Assembly (NCBI GenBank): GCA_016297915.1
Contig: JAEDFU010000005.1
Location: forward strand, 11,162-75,161
DNA from: Clostridia bacterium
Lineage (GTDB): Bacteria; Bacillota; Clostridia; Christensenellales; UBA1242
DNA: 64,000 bases
Direction of reading: 5' to 3'
Under the pieces are notes generated by a model. That model was not told the origin of the DNA. It made no database searches and saw nothing but the letters and a program-made list of their open reading frames with translations. The first letter of the stretch is position 1. The number at the start of each line of letters is the position of its first letter. A program made the translations under genes and the position numbers. Shown here one piece after another: positions 1-8,904 of this stretch.

Positions 1-2
1 TG

Positions 3-515
3 ACTCAGCTCGAGCTTGCCGAAAAACTTAATTACTCAGACAAGGCTGTATCCAAATGGGAAGTTGGAAGTGTGCTTCCGGATGTCGAAACAATGACGCA
101 CATAGCTGAGTTTTTTGGAATAACAATCAACGATTTGATTTATGCCAAAAAACGAAATGTGCTAAGAGAGTTTTATAAGACACATCTATTTATGACGCTA
201 CTTGTAAGTGTTAGTTTGTGGTTTGTAGCTACCATAATATTTTTTGTTCTTGACTCGGCAACAACGCTAGTTAGACCATGGCTTACATATATCTACACTA
301 TTCCTGTCAATGCGATAGTGCTAATTGTGTTTTCGGCATTGTGGTTCAAAAAGTTTCACTTGTATTTATCTATGTCAGCACTGCTTTGGGGAATAATTGT
401 ATGTATATATCTGCAAATCAACAATAGCGCGCTTTGGTTTATATTTATAGTAGGGCTTATTGGGCAGATTGTCTTGACATGTGCTATGCCACTCAAAAAA
501 AAGAAAATTAAGTAG
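3..515 (+). CDS. XRE-family regulator with membrane tail (5' truncated)
   Basis: The frame is open from the window edge, so the start codon lies outside. The first ~45 visible residues are the end of a lambda-repressor-type helix-turn-helix (AEKLNYSDKAVSKWE, then DVETMTHIAEFFGITINDL). About 100 residues with three or four hydrophobic segments and a basic end follow. It is probably a membrane-anchored DNA-binding protein sensing an unknown signal. The gene at 33043-33630 has the same design and a near-identical recognition-helix region, so the two look like paralogs. Target genes are unknown. Confidence 0.8.
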   Translation, partial: TQLELAEKLNYSDKAVSKWEVGSVLPDVETMTHIAEFFGITINDLIYAKKRNVLREFYKTHLFMTLLVSVSLWFVATIIFFVLDSATTLVRPWLTYIYTIPVNAIVLIVFSALWFKKFHLYLSMSALLWGIIVCIYLQINNSALWFIFIVGLIGQIVLTCAMPLKKKKIK

Positions 516-555
516 TACGATGTAAATACTACAACAAAAGAGAAATGGAGAAAAT

Positions 556-1767
556 ATGAAAATACTTGAGACAAGCGATTGGAAATATAGAATTGCATTT
601 GATAATATAACTTACAAAAATGTCAAAAGATATAGTCTCATGCTCAATACTTATGAGCGTGAGATTATGGACGAGCAAATAAACTTTTTTCGTAAACACT
701 TTTCAATTTGTCAAGTCATGGATCATTTTAAAAAGCTAAAAACAAAGACGGATAGAGAGACTTTTATAAAAGCTGTACTCAAAAGACAAGACGGTATTTA
801 CTATTTGCCATTGCAATTAAAAAGTTATATGCTCAAAAAAATTCGTACAGAATTCAAAGACTACTCGCAGTTTTTTGAATTGCTACTAAACAAAGCTCTA
901 AATCAGAGCAAAACAAATATTGTAAGAATTCTCTATAAAAATGTTCTCAAAGATTACTTTGCCCCAAGTTTTAGACTTGTTTGCAAATATCGCAAACAGC
1001 AAGAAATTCCTGTTATTCAAAAAATGCTCAAGCCTGAGGCATATCTAAATACTGCCAGAAGCCTAATTCATGATTTGCAGTTTGACTACAAATTATCTCA
1101 GGTGTTTGGCAGGAGCTCCATTCGAAAGAGTGTGCCAATTTCAATCGTTGATGATTATGGATATGGTGAATGGATAAGCAAAAATGTTAGTTACAACAAT
1201 AATAGATTTTTTATCTATAGCAATCACAACAAATTAACAGATGTTGCCCTCAAGCACATGGTATACTTTAATGTTTATCCGGGTTATGGTTATTTTTATA
1301 ATACAGTAGCCTCCGATGTGACCAAAAACACATGTTTTGATAATGGTGCATCGCTTATTATCAATGGCTGGGCAATGTATGCAATGTGTCGAAATGGCGG
1401 AACGGCTTACTCACAAAACTTTTTGATAGAAGGTTCAAATATAGCTTGGATGCTATTTAACAAAAATTTGGAAAAGGCATACGAAAGCGTATATGTATAT
1501 CTCCTTGGCAAGTATCCAAAGTCCAAAGCCATGGATTATATGCTGGACTATACTCAAAAACCGGGACATTATCTAAGTTATGTAATGGGCGAAGTTGCGA
1601 TTGAGGTTGCAATGAGCAAGGGATTTGCAAGCACGCCAATTGAGTTTTTGGAAAATTTAAGTCAGGTTAATGTGGGCGATTATATTTGCTTGTATAATCC
1701 AAAAAAGCAACGAAAGATTGGCAGGAATGTAATTACTAGCAAAGTTGTCGAAAAATTTTATAAATAA
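556..1767 (+). CDS. DUF885-like protein lacking metal ligands
   Basis: A 403-residue protein with no signal peptide. The C-terminal half keeps the spacing of DUF885 metallopeptidase-like proteins, which carry HExxPGHxxQ, then EGWA, then a PGxxLSYxxG segment. Here the equivalents are FNVYPGYG (residues 238-245), NGWAMYA (270-276) and PGHYLSYVMG (336-345). The histidines and glutamates expected to bind zinc are replaced, so I infer a pseudoenzyme with a binding or structural role. The N-terminal ~200 residues are not recognised. It starts 40 bases after the preceding gene with GGAG upstream of ATG. The family assignment is by motif pattern only. Confidence 0.6.
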   Translation: MKILETSDWKYRIAFDNITYKNVKRYSLMLNTYEREIMDEQINFFRKHFSICQVMDHFKKLKTKTDRETFIKAVLKRQDGIYYLPLQLKSYMLKKIRTEFKDYSQFFELLLNKALNQSKTNIVRILYKNVLKDYFAPSFRLVCKYRKQQEIPVIQKMLKPEAYLNTARSLIHDLQFDYKLSQVFGRSSIRKSVPISIVDDYGYGEWISKNVSYNNNRFFIYSNHNKLTDVALKHMVYFNVYPGYGYFYNTVASDVTKNTCFDNGASLIINGWAMYAMCRNGGTAYSQNFLIEGSNIAWMLFNKNLEKAYESVYVYLLGKYPKSKAMDYMLDYTQKPGHYLSYVMGEVAIEVAMSKGFASTPIEFLENLSQVNVGDYICLYNPKKQRKIGRNVITSKVVEKFYK

Positions 1768-1773
1768 AAAAAG

Positions 1774-1820
1774 ACTTAAATATTTCAACTTAATTACAAG
1801 TTAAATATTTAAGTTTTTTT
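1774..1820. terminator. Bidirectional terminator between convergent genes
   Basis: ACTTAAATATTT (1774-1785) pairs perfectly with AAATATTTAAGT (1803-1814), extended inward by AACTT/AAGTT. There are T residues after it on the + strand and an A-run before it that serves the minus strand. It sits between the convergent genes ending at 1767 and 1834. Confidence 0.85.
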
Positions 1821-1833
1821 GTTACAAAAGATT

Positions 1834-2634
1834 TTACTTTGCGACAAAATCAATTTCGTAATCTTTGTCAAAATCTTCAAAGTTTCCGTCTAGATTACAT
1901 GCAATCTCATAGTGTTTGCTAAATTTGATGTGTTTATCGTATTTTTTGAGTATCCTTGGCCAGTTTTCCAATTTTTGATTTGGAGCATCGCAAGGGCAAA
2001 GCTTGATTATATATGGCTTTTTGGCAACGACACAACTGCTAACTATAGGTTCTATTGCAGAGCAGGGCTTATTCCCTGTTACAAAATCATATTCGGACAC
2101 ATCTGTGCCTGCTTTGAAATAACTATCCTCTGGGTTAATATCTATGCTTCTTAGTGTTTCGTCCGATACTACAAATTTGTCCATTGATGTAATTCCACCC
2201 AGTATTCTTGCCAGCAAAATAGATGAATATGGGATTTTTCCACTCCCAACTTCCAATGTGTTTGGCTTGTAATTTCCCAAATAATGTTCAACAAGTCTTA
2301 CATAATCCTCTTGACCACGCCTGTAGTAATCCATGTGTTTGCTATTAATAACGCCTAAGTATGCTGATATTTGCTGGGCTAGTTGTTTGACTACTCGAAA
2401 ATCCTCATTTGAGATTTTTCCGTTGCTGTCTCTAGTAATTCCAGCAAAATCCCCAATATTTTCCTCAACAAATTCTCTAAAGTCTGTTTTGCTGATATTG
2501 AAAAAGTCGCCATAGTTTGTAATTTCTGTAGTTGTATATACTTTGAATAAGTGTTCAATAGTATACTTGCCATAAAATCCATAGTCGTGATTTTTCAATT
2601 CATTTTTGAGATTAATATATGTTAATGCTTTCAT
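1834..2634 (-). CDS. Putative SAM-dependent methyltransferase
   Basis: A 266-residue protein. A Rossmann motif I-like stretch, LEVGSGKIPYSS, lies near residues 132-143, preceded by a helical N-terminal region and followed by DKFVVSDE. This suggests a class I SAM-dependent methyltransferase of unknown substrate. The C-terminal part has a CPCDAP segment but no NPPY-type motif. I chose the ATG at 2634 over an in-frame GTG at 2649. The gene converges on the DUF885-like gene, and its upstream side faces the DnaA-box region. Function beyond the fold is not assigned. Confidence 0.6.
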   Translation of the reverse strand: MKALTYINLKNELKNHDYGFYGKYTIEHLFKVYTTTEITNYGDFFNISKTDFREFVEENIGDFAGITRDSNGKISNEDFRVVKQLAQQISAYLGVINSKHMDYYRRGQEDYVRLVEHYLGNYKPNTLEVGSGKIPYSSILLARILGGITSMDKFVVSDETLRSIDINPEDSYFKAGTDVSEYDFVTGNKPCSAIEPIVSSCVVAKKPYIIKLCPCDAPNQKLENWPRILKKYDKHIKFSKHYEIACNLDGNFEDFDKDYEIDFVAK

Positions 2635-2649
2635 TTTCCCAATCCCCAC

Positions 2650-3109
2650 ATATTTCTTTGATTATACACCTTGTATTTATCAAAGTCAATAGGGCTATTT
2701 TTGCTTTGAATAAAATGTCATACGCAAAATAGTTTCTCAAAAAGATTTTTTGCCAAAAATCCAATGAATTAGGGGATTTGTGGATGTGTACAAAAGTTAT
2801 CCACATTTGCACACCCTAATTTTTATAAATTTTTATGCATATTTATTAAAAAGTGAATATTTTTGCATAAAAATGTATAAAATCGACCCAAAAGTGACTA
2901 AGTTATCCACTTATCCACAATAAATTTGGCATTTATGCACAATTCATGTTTGAAAAAGTTTCTAAAAGAGGTTCAAAAAATGCCTAAATGTGAATAACTG
3001 TGTGAGTTATCCACATGTCTAGACCCCCAAAATGCATATCTGATTGCTTATATTCATAAAAAATTTTAATGAATAAATCAAGTCAAATATGCACTATAAT
3101 TGTATAAAG
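2650..3109. other. DnaA-box cluster, candidate replication origin
   Basis: A gene-free 460-bp stretch. Perfect TTATCCACA occurs at 2797-2805, 2911-2919 and 3007-3015. TTATGCACA is at 2933-2941, TTATTCACA on the minus strand at 2989-2997, one-mismatch TTATCCACT at 2903-2911, and a weaker inverted box at 2779-2787. Between the first two groups is a very AT-rich tract (about 2818-2885) that could unwind. Several boxes matching TTATNCACA within 240 bp are typical of bacterial oriC. dnaA, dnaN and rpmH are not visible, so a secondary DnaA-binding locus remains possible. Confidence 0.7.
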
Positions 3110-4576
3110 TTATTCGTACATAATTTTGACGCCACTATCTATTGGGCTAATGCCTGCAGGCAGCTCTTCAACGCCCTCGACAACTATGCCTCTTTGTGGT
3201 TGATAAATTTCGTGACGAATTAGTGTTTCTTCGATTAGTTTGTCGCCTAGATATTTTTGGAGATAAGCTTTTGCCTCATATCCGTCTTTTGGATAACTTA
3301 TTCTAAAATATTCGCCTTTGAACAAGACTTTGCTTGTGTACTTGCGGTCGGTATCGGGGATAACCTTGTCACCCGAACTTTTGATAGTGTCAATTGTCTC
3401 ACTGCGAGTTTTGTAAGTATAATCTAGTTCGTGGGAGAATACATCTATAGATACGCTGTTTTTGTCCGAGTATGTTTTGATATAAATAGGGTACTCGGAT
3501 GTATTTGTAAATTTAAGGTCGCTGGTATATTCGGCAACCATTGCATCAAGTCCGAGTGGAGCATATCTAACAGGGAGAGAATGTTTGTGAACTTCGTCAA
3601 TTCTAACACCGCTTAATAAGAGTGCATTGTATAGGGTTGTGCTTGCTTGGCAGATTCCTCCACCGATGCCCTCAGTAAATTCGCCATTGTATATAATGGT
3701 AGCAGGTTTGTATCCATTTTGTGTGGTGTGCTCGCCAATTATTGTATTAAAGGATACTGTTTCGTTTGGGTTCAAAACAAAACCGTTAAACTTGGAAAGT
3801 GCGAGTTTTACATTATGTTTTCTGCCACCTGTGCTGTCTGCTACATTTGTGGAGAATGTGGCTATTTTCTTGGTTAAACTCTCATTATATTCTTTTGTAA
3901 TAGCTGGAATTTCCTCTGTGTAACTTAGCTCAACATTTATCTTATTGGATGTCAAAAATTGCTCGTTTATATCGTTATAGAGCTTTTGCTTATTTACTCT
4001 CTTGCCGTTGACACTCTCGGTTATATCAAAGGGGTTTTTGTTATCTGGGGTAAAATTTATTTTGCTATTTACAGGTTCAATTTCAACCTCGTTTAGGATG
4101 CTTTCAATTTTTTCGTCAAGCCCTGTAAAGATGTAATTAAACGAAACATTGATAGAACCGCCTTTCTTGTTAAACTGTGCCAAAAAATCGCTTGTGTCGG
4201 TTTCCTTGCCAAGCAGGCTATCCTCGTCTTGGCTTGCCTCAAGAATTGTGTGGATATCCGAATTAACTTTGAGATCGTCACCGTCAAACTTCCAATTTTT
4301 GTCTGAGGTGCTATCTTTGATGTTTAGTTCAAAGTCGCTTGCTTTTTCTTGAAAATTACTAAGTAGCATAACCTTTGCTTCGTCTTTGGACATTCCCGAA
4401 AGATTTAGTCCATTGATGACAGTGCCGTCATGCAAAATTTTGTTGGTGGTATTGTCCAAAACTAAAAATTGACCAATAATTATGGCGGTTATTGCAATTG
4501 TGCAAAGAGTTAAAATCGCCAAAACTTTATTGGTCTTTTGTTTGGATGTTTTGGTGGCTACGCTTGTCTTTTTCAT
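3110..4576 (-). CDS. VanW-family membrane-anchored cell-wall protein
   Basis: A 488-residue protein with a basic N-terminus and one membrane segment at about residues 18-40. The region at ~50-235 resembles the peptidoglycan-binding-like repeats of YoaR/VanW proteins. The VanW domain spans ~240-365, with LNPNETVSFN and GGGICQASTTLYN. A C-terminal beta-rich segment (~405-480) resembles a G5-type domain. Most of the protein should be outside the membrane at the cell wall. VanW proteins occur in some vancomycin-resistance clusters, but most copies are not resistance genes, and no van genes are nearby. TTAGGAG precedes the ATG. Confidence 0.88.
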   Translation of the reverse strand: MKKTSVATKTSKQKTNKVLAILTLCTIAITAIIIGQFLVLDNTTNKILHDGTVINGLNLSGMSKDEAKVMLLSNFQEKASDFELNIKDSTSDKNWKFDGDDLKVNSDIHTILEASQDEDSLLGKETDTSDFLAQFNKKGGSINVSFNYIFTGLDEKIESILNEVEIEPVNSKINFTPDNKNPFDITESVNGKRVNKQKLYNDINEQFLTSNKINVELSYTEEIPAITKEYNESLTKKIATFSTNVADSTGGRKHNVKLALSKFNGFVLNPNETVSFNTIIGEHTTQNGYKPATIIYNGEFTEGIGGGICQASTTLYNALLLSGVRIDEVHKHSLPVRYAPLGLDAMVAEYTSDLKFTNTSEYPIYIKTYSDKNSVSIDVFSHELDYTYKTRSETIDTIKSSGDKVIPDTDRKYTSKVLFKGEYFRISYPKDGYEAKAYLQKYLGDKLIEETLIRHEIYQPQRGIVVEGVEELPAGISPIDSGVKIMYE

Positions 4577-4584
4577 AAACGCTC

Positions 4585-4609
4585 CTAAGTTATATATAAT
4601 TTAACTTAG
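4585..4609 (-). promoter_or_regulatory. Palindrome overlapping the VanW ribosome-binding site
   Basis: CTAAGTTA (4585-4592) and TAACTTAG (4602-4609) form an inverted repeat with a 9-bp AT centre, directly abutting the VanW Shine-Dalgarno. It could be an operator or an mRNA hairpin masking the ribosome site. No known regulator motif is recognised. Confidence 0.35.
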
Positions 4610-4650
4610 TTTGTCACCAAATAAAATTTATATTCAATTGTATATATTAA

Positions 4651-5682
4651 TTATCTTAGTTTGTACAAATATTTTCCGTTGTAGTAAGAGCCCTCTTCCT
4701 CTTCGACAATTACACAAGTTCGCTCTATGTCGTTGTAGATAAGGTCGTTGTAATTGATATAACTTACAAGAGTTGAGTATATTAGCATCAATGTCTCTTG
4801 AATATTGATGTCAAGATAGAATAGTCTTTCGGTGTAGGTGACGATATTTTTGATACATTGCTCTTCGTTGAGTTTAAGTGCCGTCTCGGTTCTAACAGAG
4901 TCAAAAGGTATTTCTTCGCACAAACAGTAGTCTTTGATAAGTTGCATAATGTCTATTGCAAGTCGGTTGCTCAAATACTTTTTGGTCTCAACTTCGCCTA
5001 GGTCCTGAGCTCTCTCCAATTGACCAAGTTTGCTCAAATATTCTTCTCGTCTTAGTTTGTTTGTAAACATTTCCATTTGCTCAGTTTTGGCTTTGAGTTC
5101 AAATAGTATTGCTGACTTAAGTTCGCCTTTGGTTGGCGCAACTATTTTGTAGTCCTTGTTCTTTTTTTCTTTGAGAACATTTAGACCTCGGAAGAATTTT
5201 CGCTCTCTAAATTCAATAAGTGATGGTGCATAAAAAGTTATAGGTGAGCAGTTTGATGCACCCATAAAAGGGAAGTCTTTGTTTGGCTTGAGTTTGAGAT
5301 TCCAACAAACAAATGCAGATAAATTTATTCCGCTTGTTATGCATAGTATTGTTGCATCATCGTTAAATTTTTCTTGAATGTTTACAATGGCATCTATATT
5401 TCTTTGAAGTGCATTTTTCCATTCCTCGCCTTCAACGCTTCCTACCTCGTTAAATCTCTCTTCCTCAACAATAGGGATATTCAAAGTTCGGTTGATAATC
5501 TGAGCAGTTTTTTTGCAACGATAAAAAGTCGAAGTGTAAATCGCATTAATCTTTTGATTAGCAAGCAGTTCACTTACAAGCTCGGCATCCTTAATTCCAT
5601 TGTCTGTCAAGTCGTCATCTTGACTTCTTAATTTGCGTGGGTCAACATCCCTTTCGGCGTGATGACAATAAATAATTTTCAT
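4651..5682 (-). CDS. Degenerate histidine-phosphatase-family protein
   Basis: A 343-residue protein. Residues 1-~150 follow the histidine phosphatase fold: KIIYCHHAERD in place of the usual RHGE start, STFYRCKKTAQ for the conserved SxxxRxxxTA, and GSVEGEEW. The arginine and glycine of RHG are replaced (HHA), and the second catalytic histidine, expected in an HG pair, is serine in CITSGINLSAF. Phosphatase activity is therefore doubtful. The C-terminal ~160 residues are an unrecognised, mainly helical extension. Its ATG overlaps the stop of the CCA-enzyme gene (TAATG), so the two are translationally coupled. Confidence 0.7.
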   Translation of the reverse strand: MKIIYCHHAERDVDPRKLRSQDDDLTDNGIKDAELVSELLANQKINAIYTSTFYRCKKTAQIINRTLNIPIVEEERFNEVGSVEGEEWKNALQRNIDAIVNIQEKFNDDATILCITSGINLSAFVCWNLKLKPNKDFPFMGASNCSPITFYAPSLIEFRERKFFRGLNVLKEKKNKDYKIVAPTKGELKSAILFELKAKTEQMEMFTNKLRREEYLSKLGQLERAQDLGEVETKKYLSNRLAIDIMQLIKDYCLCEEIPFDSVRTETALKLNEEQCIKNIVTYTERLFYLDINIQETLMLIYSTLVSYINYNDLIYNDIERTCVIVEEEEGSYYNGKYLYKLR

Positions 5683-6974
5683 TAGTTGCTCCTTTTGTTT
5701 TTTATTATGTCCAAAAATGTCTGATTAATATTTTTTGCAGTGTTAATTAGTGCTATATTTTTGTTTGGGATTTTCATCTCAATTACTTGATTGTACAGTG
5801 TGCTTAGTATTTGACCTATGTATCTTTTGTCAATCCTAACATCAATTAAGTCTTGGGCTGTTACATCTAGGTCGTGTACACTTAGTGGTAGGTTTTTGCC
5901 ACGAACTAATTGGATATTGCTATCAAGTCTTTCTTTTGCTTGTTCGCTAAGATACATGTGGATTAACATTCGATTGTCGTCTGCAAGTCCTAAGTAGTTG
6001 ATGCTTGCATTTAGAATATCGACATCGTGCTCTATGTTTTGGTATATTAGATATAACTTTTCAAGTAGTCTAATAATTTCGCTAGACTCTCTTATTCCTT
6101 CTAGTCCAAAGAGGGTGTTTATTGAAAATTTGAGATGAGCAGGCTTCATATAATGCTTGCCAAAATTTTTGAGCACAGCCAAATAAAATCCAGTTAGCCT
6201 CAAATTTTCTGGTAGTTTGTAAAATATATTTTTATCTTTTTTGGAAAGTTTTTTGATTGTGTGCAAACTATGATTAAAAATAAGTGGCAATAGTTCAAGT
6301 TTATTTAGGCTGTCCCAAAAAATTGTATTGGGATTTTCAAACTTTAGGTCGGCTACTGTTAATAGTTTTAGTTCGTTTAGTATTCGCTCTTTGGAAATGC
6401 TTTTTAGATTTGTTCTAAAACACTTAAGCGCCTTGGCTGTGTCTCTTTGAATTTTGAAATTATAAGTGCTTGCAAATCTAATAACCCTAAGTATTCTAAG
6501 TCCGTCGTCTCTAAGTGTAATGTCTGGCTGGTTGGAGGTGCATATTCTATGTTTGTTTAGATCTTTGAGACCACCTAGAGGATCAATTATTTGGTCGCTT
6601 GTTATATCATAATAGATTGAGTTTATGGTGAGGTCTCGCCTCAATGCATCAATGCTCAAATCATCAACAAATTTTACGCTAGACGGAGAGTGTCCACTAG
6701 TGTAACTCTCGGTTCTAAATCTAGTGTATTCAAAGCACTCCTTGGAATTTTTGATTTGCAAAGTTCCAAGTGTTTTGTTGATAATCTTGCAATCAAATTT
6801 TAGAGTACTACAAATCTCCATGACTTTGTCAATAGGCATGTTTGATGCGATGTCTATATCTTCGGGATTTAGTCCAAGCAATATATCACGCACAAAACCT
6901 CCCACTATATATAAGTGGAAGTCTTGTTTTGCAAAACTATTTGCTAATTTTTTGAGCCCCTTAGATATTTCCAT
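5682..6974 (-). CDS. cca: CCA tRNA nucleotidyltransferase
   Basis: A 430-residue class II nucleotidyltransferase of the poly(A) polymerase/CCA family, which adds or repairs the 3' CCA of tRNAs. The N-terminus has YIVGGFVRDILLG, and DIDIAS carries the catalytic carboxylates. RRDLTINSIYYD and DPLGGLKDL follow, then RILRVIRFASTY, which belongs to nucleotide recognition. The C-terminal ~180 residues are the helical tRNA-binding part, with no obvious HD domain. It is the first gene of a minus-strand pair with the degenerate phosphatase and diverges from the membrane-protein operon at 7153. Confidence 0.92.
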   Translation of the reverse strand: MEISKGLKKLANSFAKQDFHLYIVGGFVRDILLGLNPEDIDIASNMPIDKVMEICSTLKFDCKIINKTLGTLQIKNSKECFEYTRFRTESYTSGHSPSSVKFVDDLSIDALRRDLTINSIYYDITSDQIIDPLGGLKDLNKHRICTSNQPDITLRDDGLRILRVIRFASTYNFKIQRDTAKALKCFRTNLKSISKERILNELKLLTVADLKFENPNTIFWDSLNKLELLPLIFNHSLHTIKKLSKKDKNIFYKLPENLRLTGFYLAVLKNFGKHYMKPAHLKFSINTLFGLEGIRESSEIIRLLEKLYLIYQNIEHDVDILNASINYLGLADDNRMLIHMYLSEQAKERLDSNIQLVRGKNLPLSVHDLDVTAQDLIDVRIDKRYIGQILSTLYNQVIEMKIPNKNIALINTAKNINQTFLDIIKNKRSN

Positions 6975-7081
6975 ACTAATATAAGTATAGCATAACTTAA
7001 TTTTATAAGCAAAAAATTCAAGACACTAGTCAAAATTTTTTTTGAAAACATCAACTTTTTAAGTAATTTTTTTAATTTTTA

Positions 7082-7110
7082 TTGTTAAAATTAATATTAG
7101 ATGTTATACT
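7082..7110 (+). promoter_or_regulatory. Sigma-A-type promoter for the SHOCT operon
   Basis: TTGTTA (7082-7087), a 17-bp spacer, and TATACT (7105-7110). It starts about 35 bases upstream of the first gene, which has AAAGGA before its ATG at 7153. The 178-bp divergent intergenic region is otherwise plain AT-rich sequence. Confidence 0.65.
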
Positions 7111-7152
7111 TGTAATATATATAGTTGATAATGTTAGCCAAAAGGATTTTGC

Positions 7153-8016
7153 ATGAAAACAAAAAAATTAACACTTTCGTCAGGAATCTTGCTAGTTATA
7201 GCGGCAAGTTTGAGTATATTTGGACTAATTGCTGTAGTTGAAGCATTAGTCAAAACCCTACTTTTTACACCAGTAAATGTTGAGGGCAACAGGGAGTATG
7301 TGCTTACTTATTTGATAGTTAGTATTTATCAAATTTGCTTGTATATCGCTCAAGGCATTGTTTATATGATTTTTGGAGTAAAAATGATTAAGCGTAGTAC
7401 TCCAACTTCAGAGGGCAAGGCAAACAAAAAAATATTGATAGCATCACTCGTTTGTGTAAGTTGTAGTTTGATATTTGATCCAGTTGAAATCATGAAACTA
7501 CTTTTTGTTGCTTTGATTCCAGTGATAGCATGTGCACTAAGTTTTGATACAAAGGTTGTTGAACCAGTAGTCGAAAAACCTGTTTACTTGTATGGAACTA
7601 ACAAAAACGGCAAAGACTTGGGTGGAGTAAATCTAGACGATGCTGGCAATGTTGTATCAGACAAACCTTATGCAGTTGTAGACAAATTTGGCAAAGTTGA
7701 ATATGTTGGCGGAAATCAAAACAATGTAGCCAATGTTCAAACTGCAAGTGATAACAATGTCAAAGCTTCTGCACAAAGTGCTTTTGAACCAAGTAACGCA
7801 CAACTTAATGAGTCAAAACTTGCAACCCTTGCTCAACTAAAAAATAGTGGAGTGATATCCGAGGCAGAGTATAATGAATTCGTGAGCAAGGTTGTATCTA
7901 ATCAAACTGTCAAGGTGAATGCGGACAAATCGGAAGATATCAAGGTTCCAAATAAGTCGCGTGTCTCAAAAGTCACCAAAACTACAACAAAAAAGCCTCA
8001 AACAAAAGACAAATAA
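7153..8016 (+). CDS. Membrane protein with SHOCT-like C-terminal segment
   Basis: A 287-residue protein. Residues 1-~130 carry four hydrophobic segments. A soluble region follows, with VYLYGTNKNGKDLGG and repeats of short charged loops. Residues 218-248 match a SHOCT (short C-terminal) segment, with LATLAQLKNSGVISEAEYNEF. The last ~35 residues are rich in lysine and threonine. SHOCT segments usually end membrane or cell-surface-linked proteins and may mediate oligomerisation. It is the first gene of a five-gene run of small membrane proteins and a zinc-ribbon protein. Function unknown. Confidence 0.75.
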   Translation: MKTKKLTLSSGILLVIAASLSIFGLIAVVEALVKTLLFTPVNVEGNREYVLTYLIVSIYQICLYIAQGIVYMIFGVKMIKRSTPTSEGKANKKILIASLVCVSCSLIFDPVEIMKLLFVALIPVIACALSFDTKVVEPVVEKPVYLYGTNKNGKDLGGVNLDDAGNVVSDKPYAVVDKFGKVEYVGGNQNNVANVQTASDNNVKASAQSAFEPSNAQLNESKLATLAQLKNSGVISEAEYNEFVSKVVSNQTVKVNADKSEDIKVPNKSRVSKVTKTTTKKPQTKDK

Positions 8017-8039
8017 ATTGAGACTTCTGAGGAAAATAA

Positions 8040-8510
8040 ATGAAATCAAGAGTAATACTATTTAAAACATCTGGAATTTTGAAGATCGTTCTTGCTGGCA
8101 CTATATTTTTGCTCTTTTTGCTAGTGCTATTGCTTAGTGGGGTTCTCAAAAATTTTTATTTGGACAATTACACTTTGGTCGAAGAGATGGTTGCCGAAAC
8201 AGTACGAAATGACCCATCACAAGCCTTTTTGCAAACAATGGACAATGCCGAGGTGGTTGATTACATCATGAAACCTGTCATACAACTAGCGCTATTCTTT
8301 GTTTTTTATGGCTTGATTGGGATAGGTTTTGGGGTATTGAACCTTGTGTTTACCAGAAAATACGATGACTTAATTGGAGACAAAACATCCAAAAAAGTCT
8401 GGTTTGTTGTAATGCAATTTTTATTTGCAGTAGGAATTATTACAAATATCTTAAGCACTGTAGCAGTGTTTGTGAAGGACAAAAAGAAATTAAATGAGGA
8501 TTTGCAATGA
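8040..8510 (+). CDS. Small membrane protein of the SHOCT operon
   Basis: A 156-residue protein with three hydrophobic segments at about residues 13-35, 80-105 and 120-145. A charged loop of ~45 residues (DNYTLVEEMVAE onward) lies between the first two and may face outward. It starts 23 bases after the preceding gene with TGAGGA upstream, and its stop overlaps the next start (ATGA). No family is recognised. Confidence 0.7.
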   Translation: MKSRVILFKTSGILKIVLAGTIFLLFLLVLLLSGVLKNFYLDNYTLVEEMVAETVRNDPSQAFLQTMDNAEVVDYIMKPVIQLALFFVFYGLIGIGFGVLNLVFTRKYDDLIGDKTSKKVWFVVMQFLFAVGIITNILSTVAVFVKDKKKLNEDLQ

Positions 8511-8875
8511 TTAAGGGTGCTAATGGAAAAAGATTTAATTATTTTATGAGTGCATTTTTTAGACTATTTTGTTTTGTGGGATGTTTGATTGCTTTTATCG
8601 TAGTCAAAATCGCAGTTAGACCGTCAATTGATTGGTTAAATTACTTACTACTTGGGCTTAGCCTTGGCGGACTAGTATCAGGAGTATTTAATCTAATTTT
8701 ATGTGGGCTTACAGCGACCGCTTACAAGACAAATAAGAGAATTCAAATTATTTGCTTGATAGTAACAATCCTTACAGGTGGAATTGTGGGCACGACGCTT
8801 ACAAGTGTTGCTTTGGGCACAAGGGTCTTGGATGACGAAGTTGAAAACGAAAAGATTTTTAAAATCAAAAAGTAA
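8507..8875 (+). CDS. Small three-helix membrane protein
   Basis: A 122-residue protein with three hydrophobic segments (about residues 12-33, 42-70 and 78-102) and a short charged tail ending in KIFKIKK. The ATG overlaps the preceding stop by four bases, so the two are probably co-translated and may form one complex. It resembles a truncated version of its neighbours but lacks a SHOCT segment. No family is recognised. Confidence 0.7.
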   Translation: MIKGANGKRFNYFMSAFFRLFCFVGCLIAFIVVKIAVRPSIDWLNYLLLGLSLGGLVSGVFNLILCGLTATAYKTNKRIQIICLIVTILTGGIVGTTLTSVALGTRVLDDEVENEKIFKIKK

Positions 8876-8904
8876 ATATACCAAAATTTAAAGGGAAGAC
8901 TGAA

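Noticed and set aside
3110..4576. Vancomycin-resistance locus
   Set aside because: Only a VanW-family protein is present; there is no ligase, dehydrogenase, dipeptidase or two-component system nearby.
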